A stretch of 41,265 bases of DNA from Clostridiales bacterium. GTDB taxonomy: Bacteria > Bacillota > Clostridia > Peptostreptococcales > Anaerovoracaceae. Below, one piece after another: positions 22,291 through 29,177 of this stretch. The stretch's first letter is position 1. Every line of letters begins with the position of its first letter. The notes under the pieces were generated by a model. The model did not search any database. It was not told where the DNA came from and saw nothing but the letters and a program-made list of their open reading frames with translations. The position numbers and the translations under genes are program-made. The stretch spans positions 1 to 41,265 of the forward strand of contig JALEQY010000031.1 of assembly GCA_022763735.1 (NCBI GenBank), written 5' to 3'.

Positions 22291-22959
22291 TCAGAAACTG
22301 ATGTATTTGCCGGGATCGGCTTCAGCTCCGTTTTCTCTGATTTCAAAGTGAAGATGAGGAGGGTCATCAAATTCAAACATGGAACTCTGACCGATTTTTC
22401 CCACTGTATCACCTTGTTTCAGAACATCACCTGTTTCAGCCAGACCATCTCTGGCGAGATTGCCGTAAATGGATGTGATGCCTTCGCCGTGGCTGATTTC
22501 TGCTGATATGCCGAATCTGTCATCCTCCCATACCTTTGTTACCGTGCCGGCAGCACATGCGGCGGCACTTGTACCTGAAGGGGCAGCTATATCGATACCG
22601 CTGTGGGTCATGTACTGATCGAGAGTTTTCCAGTATACCGGCATGTCGGATGAATATCCCATGATTATCTCACCGCTGACCGGTATGATGTATTCTGACG
22701 TGCTTTCCTGATCATCAGTATTGCCTGACGTGCCGCTTCCCTGATCAGAAGTGTTATCTGCACTGTCGATTATATTATCGGTTCTGCTGCCGTCAACCGC
22801 TTTTTCCTTCACGGCATCTGTGACATTGCTTCCTTCCATGTTGTTTTTTACTTTATCTATATTGGCTTTAACAACAAACAGCGACACCAGAGCCATCATG
22901 CAGAAGCATAGAACCAGTGCTATTGCAGGCTTGTCTCTGCGTTTTTTATCCTGTCTCAA
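22291..22959 (-). CDS. M23/LytM-domain membrane protein, SpoIIQ-like
   Basis: A 222-residue bitopic protein: basic N-terminus, one membrane helix (about 14-36, within AIALVLCFCMMALVSLFVV), a Ser/Thr/Asp-rich linker (about 45-85) and a C-terminal LytM domain. Zinc-ligand positions are present as HSGID (His119, Asp123) and HLHFE (His202, His204). The usual Y-x-H-L motif, which supplies a catalytic histidine, reads IYGNL. Size, topology and that substitution fit the sporulation channel protein SpoIIQ of Firmicutes, which is often a non-hydrolytic LytM. I set the start at TTG 22959 because GGAGG (22973-22969) lies eight bases upstream of it; the in-frame GTG at 22968 would touch the binding site itself. 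It could instead be another murein hydrolase regulator. Confidence 0.8.
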   Translation of the reverse strand: MRQDKKRRDKPAIALVLCFCMMALVSLFVVKANIDKVKNNMEGSNVTDAVKEKAVDGSRTDNIIDSADNTSDQGSGTSGNTDDQESTSEYIIPVSGEIIMGYSSDMPVYWKTLDQYMTHSGIDIAAPSGTSAAACAAGTVTKVWEDDRFGISAEISHGEGITSIYGNLARDGLAETGDVLKQGDTVGKIGQSSMFEFDDPPHLHFEIRENGAEADPGKYISF

Positions 22960-23118
22960 AAAATTCACCTCCCGTGTGTATATCGTTTCATAATTCTAGT
23001 ATCTACAAACCGTAACTTTTTAATACTGCTGTCAGGGATAAAAGTTTCTCTGGAATAGCGATTGATATTGCCGAATAATAATAATAGTCCGACTATTTGA
23101 TTAGTGTTCAGCATCTCA

Positions 23119-23148
23119 TTGACATTTGACGACAATATGCGTTATAAT
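23119..23148 (+). promoter_or_regulatory. Sigma-A promoter of the ferredoxin-AOR transcript
   Basis: A perfect TTGACA (23119-23124) and a perfect TATAAT (23143-23148) are separated by 18 bases. Transcription would start near 23155 and leave a leader of about 190 nt before the ferredoxin gene. Confidence 0.8.
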
Positions 23149-23180
23149 TGCATTAAATATAAAATCAGTATAACAATTTG

Positions 23181-23290
23181 ATACTCCGATTTTCACATGA
23201 CACTCGCTGCCGGTGAAAACGTTAGGGTGATAAGAGCGATTTTATCGCCTGCCATTGTGCAAAGGAGAACTGTACCGCAGTTTTTATGCT
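23181..23290 (+). promoter_or_regulatory. Structured leader RNA, candidate Moco/tungsten-cofactor riboswitch
   Basis: Three nested stems can be drawn. CTCC (23184-23187) pairs with GGAG (23264-23267) and closes the domain. TTTTCAC (23190-23196) pairs with GTGAAAA (23213-23219). GGTGATAA (23226-23233) pairs with TTATCGCC (23242-23249) with one G-U pair. A small hairpin AACTG/CAGTT (23268-23282) followed by T residues could be the terminator of an expression platform. A further U-rich tract lies at 23296-23330. The leader precedes a tungsten-type AOR and cofactor genes, and the CTCCGA...AAAGGAG framing resembles what I recall of the Moco RNA motif. The class assignment is unverified. Confidence 0.5.
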
Positions 23291-23347
23291 GAGGTGGTTT
23301 TACTTTGTTATTTTTTTTGACTTTTTATTTTGAAAGGGAGAGCGTAA

Positions 23348-23734
23348 ATGAAAAGACTTAAGTTCAATAAAGTGAACTGCATAGGCTGCCAGCTTTGTGC
23401 ACAGGTTTGCTCGGCTTACAAAGAAGGTGAATACGTGCCTTCAAAAGCAAGAATAGCTATCGAAACGTATTATGATAACGGTAATCTTAAATATGCGGAT
23501 CACTTCTGCATCCTCTGCGGACTCTGCGCTAAAGCATGTCCGGTAGATGCTATCAAGATTACTGATCATATTGAAGTAGATCATGATCTGTGCATCGGCT
23601 GTGAAGCATGTGCAGACAAATGTCCTAAGAAAGTTGTTAGAATCAGAGATGCCAAAGCATACATATGCGATACATGTCAGGGCAACCCTAAGTGTGCCCA
23701 GATCTGTCCGCAGCATGCTCTGACATTTGAATAA
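23348..23734 (+). CDS. Polyferredoxin with four [4Fe-4S] sites, AOR electron-transfer partner (AorA-like)
   Basis: A 128-residue protein with 16 cysteines arranged as four cluster motifs: CIGCQLCAQVC (residues 11-21), CILCGLCAKACP (about 54-65), CIGCEACADKCP (about 82-93) and CDTCQGNPKCAQICP (about 107-121). It has no signal peptide, so it is cytoplasmic. It directly precedes the AOR gene, with 20 bases between. The same pairing of a 16-Cys small subunit with a tungsten AOR is known from AorA-AorB enzymes. It is therefore the likely electron-wiring subunit, passing electrons between AOR and a ferredoxin, NAD-linked or other partner. GGGAG precedes the ATG at a normal distance. Confidence 0.9.
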   Translation: MKRLKFNKVNCIGCQLCAQVCSAYKEGEYVPSKARIAIETYYDNGNLKYADHFCILCGLCAKACPVDAIKITDHIEVDHDLCIGCEACADKCPKKVVRIRDAKAYICDTCQGNPKCAQICPQHALTFE

Positions 23735-23754
23735 GGCAAGGGAGGTATAGAATT

Positions 23755-25524
23755 ATGACAATGCTTGGATATCAGAATAAAGTGCTGAGAATCAATCTCA
23801 CAGATAAAACAACCTCCACAGAGCCGCTTCGTATGGATTTCGCAGAGAAATTCGTTGGTTCAAAGGGTCTGGTAATCAGATACATGTATGAAGATCTGGA
23901 ACCTGGAATTGATCCGCTGGGACCGGACAATAAACTCTATCTGACAACAGGACCTCTGACAGGAACTCCTGTACCATGCTCAGGCAAGCTTTCCATCGCT
24001 GCCAAATCACCGGCAACAGGAACTATGAATGACTGCTCCGTAGGCGGACACGTTGGCATCCGTCTCAAATATGCGGGATATGATATGGTTGTATTCGAAG
24101 GCAAGCTGGATGAGCCTGGATATGTAGTTATCGATAATGATGAGATTTCATTCCACAGCGCAGCTGATTTATGGGGAATGGGATCACATGCGGCAGAGAA
24201 GAAGCTGGCTGATCAGTATGGTCTTGAATACAGTGTTCTGTCAATCGGACCTGCAGGAGAGAACCTCAACATCATGTCATGTATCAACTGTGACTATTAC
24301 AGACAGGCCGGAAGAGGCGGCATCGGTGCTGTAATGGGTTCCAAGAACATGAAGGCTATCCTGGTAAGAGGAACAGGAAGCGTCAAGGTTCACGATATAG
24401 AGAAAACAACTGACAGAATTATTGAAATCCTGAGAAACGATGTAGTAAACGATGATAACCAGTTCATCTTTGATGATGGTACTACAGCATTCCTGGAAGC
24501 TTGTAATGATGGAGGAATTCTGCCGTTCAAAAACTTCTCGGACACTACAGATGAAAAGTGGACTGAATACAACGGCGAAGTGCTTTCAAAATACAGAGAA
24601 GGCAAGAGAGGCTGCGGAAGCTGCGGACTCGGATGCGGTAACTTCCTCAAGATAGGAGACGCTATCTGCGAGGGACCTGAATACGAAACAATTTCAGTTG
24701 CAGGACCTAACGCAGGAAACCGTGACCCTGAGAAGATCGTTAAGTTCAATGAAGTCTGCGATGATATGGGTCTTGATACAATCAGTGCCGGAGATACTAT
24801 TATCTGGGCTATGGAAATGACAGAAAGAGGCGACCACGACTTCGGCATCAGATTCGGTGAAGCTGACAAGATGATCGAATATGTTAAGCTGATGGCAAGA
24901 AATGAAGGTGTTGGTGCTGATCTTGCTCTGGGAACAAAGAAAGCTGCAGAAAAGTTCGGCGGTCTTGATATAGCAATGCAGGTTAAGGGTCTTGAGTATC
25001 CTCAGTATGAACCACGTGGTTCATGGGGAATGGCTCTGTCATACGCAGTATCCGACAGAGGTGCATGCCACATGAGATCATACGCTGCGAATGCAGAAGT
25101 ATTCGAAGCTTCAATTGATCCGTACACAGCAGAAGGCAAGGGTCAGCTGGTATATGATCTGGGAGAATTCAATGCTATCAAGTTCTCACTCTGTATCTGC
25201 GACTTCTGGGGAACTATCGACTATGCTATCATGTCTGAACTCCTCACTATGGTGACCGGCAAGGAATGGACTGAAGAAGATATGTCAAGAGTAGGACGCA
25301 ATGTAATCAACATTGCTCGTGCTTTCAACCAGAGAGAAGGCTTCAACAGAACACACGATACAGTTCCTAAGAGAGTGGTAAGAGATGCGCTTTCCAACGG
25401 TCCTGCTGCAGGTCAGGTTATGACTCAGGAAGACTTCGAAAGCATGCTTGATCAGTATTATGAGGTACTTGGATGGAACAAGGATGGTACAATGCCTGAA
25501 GAACTCATCCAGTCACTGTTATAA
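23755..25524 (+). CDS. aor: Tungsten-dependent aldehyde:ferredoxin oxidoreductase
   Basis: A 589-residue AOR family enzyme, which interconverts aldehydes and carboxylic acids using a bis-pyranopterin tungsten cofactor and one [4Fe-4S] cluster. Cluster ligands are Cys287, Cys290 and Cys294 (GCGSCGLGCGN) plus Cys480 or Cys482 near LCICDFWG; the spacing matches that of the Pyrococcus enzyme (288, 291, 295, 494). Pterin-contact blocks are visible as GRGGIGAVMGSKNMKAI, EYETISVAGPNAGN and DRGACHMRSY. The N-terminal family start is GYQNKVLRINLTDK. It has no signal peptide. GGGAGGTA precedes the ATG. The polyferredoxin gene upstream and the MoaD/ThiF/MobB/aminotransferase genes downstream suggest use on aldehydes derived from amino acids. 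The true substrate (aryl, branched-chain, or a more distant AOR-family reaction) cannot be read off. Confidence 0.93.
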   Translation: MTMLGYQNKVLRINLTDKTTSTEPLRMDFAEKFVGSKGLVIRYMYEDLEPGIDPLGPDNKLYLTTGPLTGTPVPCSGKLSIAAKSPATGTMNDCSVGGHVGIRLKYAGYDMVVFEGKLDEPGYVVIDNDEISFHSAADLWGMGSHAAEKKLADQYGLEYSVLSIGPAGENLNIMSCINCDYYRQAGRGGIGAVMGSKNMKAILVRGTGSVKVHDIEKTTDRIIEILRNDVVNDDNQFIFDDGTTAFLEACNDGGILPFKNFSDTTDEKWTEYNGEVLSKYREGKRGCGSCGLGCGNFLKIGDAICEGPEYETISVAGPNAGNRDPEKIVKFNEVCDDMGLDTISAGDTIIWAMEMTERGDHDFGIRFGEADKMIEYVKLMARNEGVGADLALGTKKAAEKFGGLDIAMQVKGLEYPQYEPRGSWGMALSYAVSDRGACHMRSYAANAEVFEASIDPYTAEGKGQLVYDLGEFNAIKFSLCICDFWGTIDYAIMSELLTMVTGKEWTEEDMSRVGRNVINIARAFNQREGFNRTHDTVPKRVVRDALSNGPAAGQVMTQEDFESMLDQYYEVLGWNKDGTMPEELIQSLL

Positions 25525-25554
25525 AATTAAGTGAATATAATATCTTGAAATGGG

Positions 25555-25584
25555 CTGACAAGATAGAATCGTTTATTGTATAAT
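25555..25584 (+). promoter_or_regulatory. Putative internal promoter for moaD-like - thiF - mobB - aminotransferase genes
   Basis: CTGACA (25555-25560) and TATAAT (25579-25584) are separated by 18 bases in the gap after AOR. Transcription would start near 25591. The -10 box overlaps the left edge of a long inverted repeat. Confidence 0.5.
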
Positions 25585-25613
25585 TGGGACAGATTGCATA
25601 ATCTGTCCCAATT
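25582..25613. promoter_or_regulatory. Perfect 14-bp inverted repeat: AOR terminator and/or operator
   Basis: AATTGGGACAGATT (25582-25595) and AATCTGTCCCAATT (25600-25613) are perfectly complementary around GCAT. The stem could end the AOR transcript, but the following tail (ATTTGTATGG) is a weak U-tract. Its overlap with a TATAAT box equally suits a repressor operator for the cofactor genes. Confidence 0.6.
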
Positions 25614-25633
25614 ATTTGTATGGAGGTAAAAGG

Positions 25634-25873
25634 ATGAAAGTTACGATAGCGTTAAAAGGTACCTTGAAAAAGCTTTTTGAAGGCGATACCGAAAGGGTTT
25701 TTGAGGTTCCCGATAACTGTACATGTGATGAAGCGCTGCAGGCGGCAGGTATCAACTATAAAGAAACAAGAAATTTCGGATTTGTATCTGTAAACAACAA
25801 AAGAGTGATGATAGATTCAAGACTCAGTGATGGGGACTATCTCAAGGCATTTTCGCGTGTATCGGGAGGCTGA
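25634..25873 (+). CDS. MoaD/ThiS-family small sulfur carrier
   Basis: A 79-residue beta-grasp protein ending in the diagnostic Gly-Gly (SRVSGG), which is adenylated and thiocarboxylated by an E1-like enzyme to deliver sulfur, here probably to the dithiolene of molybdopterin/tungstopterin. The ATG at 25634 has GGAGGT six bases upstream, so I did not use the longer in-frame TTG. The stop overlaps the region of the next gene's start. The adjacent ThiF/MoeB-like gene is the expected activating partner. Sequence alone does not exclude ThiS-like or other sulfur-carrier roles. Confidence 0.82.
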   Translation: MKVTIALKGTLKKLFEGDTERVFEVPDNCTCDEALQAAGINYKETRNFGFVSVNNKRVMIDSRLSDGDYLKAFSRVSGG

Positions 25874-25878
25874 TGGCA

Positions 25879-26565
25879 ATGAACAGCCGATATGACAGAA
25901 ATATTGGAACGATATCTCCTCGCGAACAGAAACTGCTGGGCGAAAAATCTGTATGCGTTATAGGATGCGGAGGGCTTGGTGGAGGTATCATAGAAGGCCT
26001 GACAAGGCTTGGCGTAGGAAGACTGACTATCGTGGACGGAGATGTGTTTGATATAAGCAATCTTAATCGACAGGTGCTTTCCAACGAAGACAATATAGGA
26101 ATGCTGAAGGCAGAAGAAGGCATGAGGCAGATGGGTCAGATAAACAGTGAAACCAGGATATGCCCTGTATGTGCATTTTATACAGAAGAAAACAGCAGAG
26201 AAATCATCAGTGGACACGACGTGGTCATAGATGCTCTTGATAATATAAATACCCGTAAAATACTGGAGGACGCATGTGAGGAGGAGAATATTCCGCTGGT
26301 GCATGGAGCTATAGCAGGATGGCACGGGCAGGTTGCAGTTATAATGCCGGGCGACAGACTGATACATACTCTTTATGATGGTGATGAGAATTACGGCATG
26401 GAGAAGGAAACTGGCAACCCTTCTTTTACTCCGGCGGTGACAGGAGCCCTTCAGGTGGCTGAAACTCTGAAACTTCTGCTGAACCGGGAAGGAGTGCTGG
26501 CAAATAAGGTTCTTACCGTGGACATTCTGAACCACCAGTATGAACTGATTGATTTTGGAGATTGA
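25879..26565 (+). CDS. E1-like adenylyltransferase, ThiF/MoeB/HesA family
   Basis: About 228 residues. The Rossmann ATP-binding motif is GCGGLGGGIIEGL (about 29-41). It is followed by VDGDVFDISNLNRQV with the conserved Asn/Arg of E1-like enzymes and then DALDNINTRKIL. The block HGAIAGWHGQVAVI matches the MoeB core. The CxxC zinc pairs often found at the C-terminus of MoeB/ThiF are not seen. The usual job is to adenylate the C-terminal Gly-Gly of a MoaD/ThiS partner, which is encoded just upstream. ATG 25873 overlaps the previous stop but is only three bases from GGGAGG; ATG 25879 is nine bases away and I prefer it, though either is possible. Confidence 0.88.
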   Translation: MNSRYDRNIGTISPREQKLLGEKSVCVIGCGGLGGGIIEGLTRLGVGRLTIVDGDVFDISNLNRQVLSNEDNIGMLKAEEGMRQMGQINSETRICPVCAFYTEENSREIISGHDVVIDALDNINTRKILEDACEEENIPLVHGAIAGWHGQVAVIMPGDRLIHTLYDGDENYGMEKETGNPSFTPAVTGALQVAETLKLLLNREGVLANKVLTVDILNHQYELIDFGD

Positions 26566-26567
26566 AT

Positions 26568-27209
26568 ATGCGTATCATAATGATAAAAGGGTTTTCCAAA
26601 ACGGGTAAAACCACTACAGTGACGGCGCTGGTGAGAGAGCTCAGGAGTCGTGGGTACAGCGTAGGCACAGTCAAGGATATACATTACGAAGGTTTCAGAG
26701 CAGACAGTCCCGGAACAGATACCTTCAAGCATATGGAAGCCGGGGCATGCAGAGTCACGGGGCGGGGAATCCGTGAGACAGCGCTGATCACAGACAGACA
26801 GATGACGATAGATGAGATACTTAAGTATTACAAGGAGGATTTTGTGATACTTGAAGGTGACAGCGGGCTTAAATGTCCGACTATAATAACCGGCAGGACA
26901 GAAGAGGATGTTGAGAAACGTATGTGCCCTGAGGCTGTAGCCGTTTCGGGAATCATTGCAGACTCAATGACAGAATATAACGGTCTGCCGGTGATAAATG
27001 GAGTTACGGAGGTAAAGAAATTGGCTGATTTAGTAGAAAAGAAAACAGCAGCAGCTGAAGATGAGCTTGATGTTCAGCTTACAATAGATGGGGAAGACAT
27101 CTGGATGGTGCCTTTCGTTAAAAAAACGCTTAAAAACGTGGTTGTCGGTGCGGTTAAAGCCCTTGACGGTTATGAAGACGGCAAAGAGATAATAATTAAA
27201 ATTAAATAG
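26568..27209 (+). CDS. mobB: MobB-type molybdopterin-guanine dinucleotide biosynthesis P-loop protein
   Basis: 213 residues. The N-terminal P-loop GTPase domain has Walker A GFSKTGKTTT (about 8-17) and the MobB hallmarks VGTVKDIHYEGF and SPGTDTFKHMEAGA. The C-terminal 45 residues (from about 168, LDVQLTIDGEDIW onward) form an additional small domain, which I have seen noted for clostridial MobB-like proteins but cannot assign. MobB helps MobA convert molybdopterin to its guanine dinucleotide form. AOR-type cofactor lacks the nucleotide, so MobB here may act as a cofactor chaperone or serve another enzyme. The start at 26568 has GGAG seven bases upstream. Confidence 0.87.
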   Translation: MRIIMIKGFSKTGKTTTVTALVRELRSRGYSVGTVKDIHYEGFRADSPGTDTFKHMEAGACRVTGRGIRETALITDRQMTIDEILKYYKEDFVILEGDSGLKCPTIITGRTEEDVEKRMCPEAVAVSGIIADSMTEYNGLPVINGVTEVKKLADLVEKKTAAAEDELDVQLTIDGEDIWMVPFVKKTLKNVVVGAVKALDGYEDGKEIIIKIK

Positions 27210-27225
27210 ATGGAGGATATTTTTA

Positions 27226-28464
27226 ATGTCAGAGTATATTTTGGCACGAGGAAACGGCAGACACATACCGCAGGAAGATAAGATTTTCGGGATAAGCAAC
27301 AGAGCTAAGAAGATGATAGCCGAAAAGGGAGCAGATAAAGTGATAAATGCTACCATCGGATCTCTGCTTGATGATGATGGGGAGCTTGTGGTACTGTCAT
27401 CTGTTGATGAAGTGTTCAAACACCTCAGCCCTAAGGATTATGCGGATTATGCCCCGATTGGCGGAATCGCACCTTTCAGAGAGGCTGTACAGAAGGCTGC
27501 ATTCGGATCACACAAACCTGAAGGATTCATTGAAGCGGTGGCAACACCTGGAGGCACAGGATCCCTGAGAAATGTGATATCAAATTATTCCGATGGAGGA
27601 GACAAGGTGCTGACATCAGACTGGCACTGGGCTCCGTATAATACTATAGCAGGTGAAATAGGCAGAAGCATAGAGACGTTTGAGTTTTTCACAGAAGATG
27701 GCAGGTTCAATGCAGAAGCGCTGAATGATAAGGCGACTGAGCTGCTGGCCAAGCAGGAGAGTCTTGTTATAATCCTCAATACTCCTGCCCACAATCCTAC
27801 AGGGTATTCGCTTACACTGGAGGACTGGGACAAAGTCATCGACGAACTGTGTGAAGCGGCTGAATGCGGTAAAGCTATCGCTCTGGTGATAGATGCGGCA
27901 TATATTGATTTCGCAGGAGATGAAGAAGAATACAGAAGATTCCTGCCTAAGCTTGAAAGACTCCCTGAAAACGTGATTTCCATTATGGCGTACAGCCTTT
28001 CCAAGACATATACACTTTACGGAACAAGATGCGGAGCTATGATCTGTATCGCTAAAACAAAGGAAATCGCTGATGAATTCAAACGTGTATGCGAATATTC
28101 ATCAAGAGGTTCATGGTCTAACAGTGCCAAAGTTGCTCAGGTTATTCTTTCGAGAATATATGGTGACCCGGGGCTTCTGGAAAGAGTCGACCGCGAGAGG
28201 GCTCATTACCGTGAAATGCTTATCGCACGCGGCAGAGCTTTTGAGGAAGAGGCGAAGAATGTGGGTCTTGAGACAGTGCCTTTTGATGCAGGCTTCTTCA
28301 TTTCCATACCATGCGACAACCCTGATGAAATCAGCGCGAAACTGGAAAAACAGGGACTGTTCATAGTACCTCTGGCAAAAGGCCTCAGGGTATCAGTGGC
28401 ATCGATTTCCGAGGAAAAATGCAGGAAGATACCTGCCATGATAAAAGCAGCTATGGAAGATTAA
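27226..28464 (+). CDS. PLP-dependent aminotransferase, class I/II (fold type I)
   Basis: 412 residues. PLP-enzyme landmarks are LNTPAHNPTGYSL (the N-P-T-G loop, about 185-197), VIDAAYIDFAG (Asp binding the pyridine nitrogen, about 223) and AYSLSKTYTLYGTRCG, where Lys forms the Schiff base (about 262). The C-terminal Arg for the substrate carboxylate is within KGLRVSVASI. The N-terminal part with DYAPIGGIAPFREAV is typical of the aspartate/aromatic subgroup. It follows mobB by 16 bases with GGAGG before the ATG, and a terminator follows it, so it is the last gene of the AOR-associated cluster. A 2-oxo acid made here could feed an aldehyde or acyl pathway that ends at AOR. The amino acid used is not evident. 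Confidence 0.9.
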   Translation: MSEYILARGNGRHIPQEDKIFGISNRAKKMIAEKGADKVINATIGSLLDDDGELVVLSSVDEVFKHLSPKDYADYAPIGGIAPFREAVQKAAFGSHKPEGFIEAVATPGGTGSLRNVISNYSDGGDKVLTSDWHWAPYNTIAGEIGRSIETFEFFTEDGRFNAEALNDKATELLAKQESLVIILNTPAHNPTGYSLTLEDWDKVIDELCEAAECGKAIALVIDAAYIDFAGDEEEYRRFLPKLERLPENVISIMAYSLSKTYTLYGTRCGAMICIAKTKEIADEFKRVCEYSSRGSWSNSAKVAQVILSRIYGDPGLLERVDRERAHYREMLIARGRAFEEEAKNVGLETVPFDAGFFISIPCDNPDEISAKLEKQGLFIVPLAKGLRVSVASISEEKCRKIPAMIKAAMED

Positions 28465-28493
28465 TGTATAATAAAATACAAGGTAAATACAGG

Positions 28494-28519
28494 GGCGCTC
28501 CAGCTAAGGGGCGCCTTTT
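28494..28519 (+). terminator. Intrinsic terminator of the AOR/aminotransferase cluster
   Basis: GGCGCTCC (28494-28501) pairs with GGGGCGCC (28508-28515) with one G-U pair around AGCTAA, then TTTTAG. Confidence 0.8.
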
Positions 28520-28670
28520 AGATGTGTCTTAAGCTGCATGTAAAATGTACATATCGTGAAAGTCTGGTGAAAATATGAGAAATGCTATTTACAAATAATA
28601 ACAATACTGGCATTATAATACTGTTCAAGAGAGGTATTGAGACATAAAAAGCAGAAAGGAGATCAGGTAT

Positions 28671-28946
28671 ATGGTAAACGGCAGAGACAGGGAAATCACT
28701 TATGAAATCGTAGAACACATAGGAGTCATCGCATCGTATTCCACAGGATGGAAAAAAGAGCTGAACATGGTTAAATGGAATGACGGGGCACCGAAGTATG
28801 ATATACGGGAATGGGATCCCGGTCATGAGCATATGTCGAGGGGCATAACTCTGCATGAGCAGGAGATGCAGACGATAATAGACCTCGTCGCAGACATGAA
28901 ACGCCACAAGGCCGGTGAACCCGGCAGTGATGCAGTAAATCCCTGA
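28671..28946 (+). CDS. YdbC/PC4-family single-strand DNA-binding protein
   Basis: A 91-residue protein of the bacterial PC4-like (YdbC) family: ITYEIVEHIGVIASYSTGWK, then KELNMVKWNDGAPKYDIREW and the family ending with a GITL-containing helix. Known relatives bind single-stranded nucleic acid as dimers and are proposed to act in transcription or DNA maintenance. The last 15 residues (Lys/Gly/Asp/Pro-rich) extend past the usual family end. AAAGGAG lies about nine bases before the ATG. It stands alone, with a terminator upstream (28494-28519) and its own terminator downstream. Confidence 0.87.
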   Translation: MVNGRDREITYEIVEHIGVIASYSTGWKKELNMVKWNDGAPKYDIREWDPGHEHMSRGITLHEQEMQTIIDLVADMKRHKAGEPGSDAVNP

Positions 28947-28985
28947 GGGGTGAAATGACGGCATACGAACAGCATATGATGAGAG

Positions 28986-29037
28986 GGCTGTCGCATCAGA
29001 TACAGCTGGTAGAGTTCTGATGCGATGAGCCTTTTTT
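28986..29037 (+). terminator. Strong intrinsic terminator after the YdbC-type gene
   Basis: GGCT (28986-28989) and TCGCATCAGA (28991-29000) pair with TCTGATGCGA (29016-29025) and AGCC (29028-29031), and six T residues follow (29032-29037). Confidence 0.9.
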
Positions 29038-29112
29038 GCTGCCATCTGATAATCTCCTTCCGGATTTATCTTGAGGTAAGTCGCGAAAAACATACCGGAT
29101 ACTGCTGATTTA

Positions 29113-29121
29113 TGTTATACT
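29113..29121 (+). promoter_or_regulatory. Extended -10 promoter of the nucleoside kinase - PfkB operon
   Basis: TGTTATACT gives a TGn extension plus TATACT (29116-29121). The -35 region is weak. Transcription would start near 29128, about 50 bases before the ATG. Confidence 0.5.
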
Positions 29122-29177
29122 GATAAATTGAAACATGCATATATATTATGAATATATTACGAAAAAGAGGTATTGCC

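Noticed and set aside
23296-23330. T-rich tract before the ferredoxin gene as a second terminator
   Set aside because: No stable hairpin immediately precedes the T8 run. It may be a pause or part of the expression platform, but a terminator is not supported.
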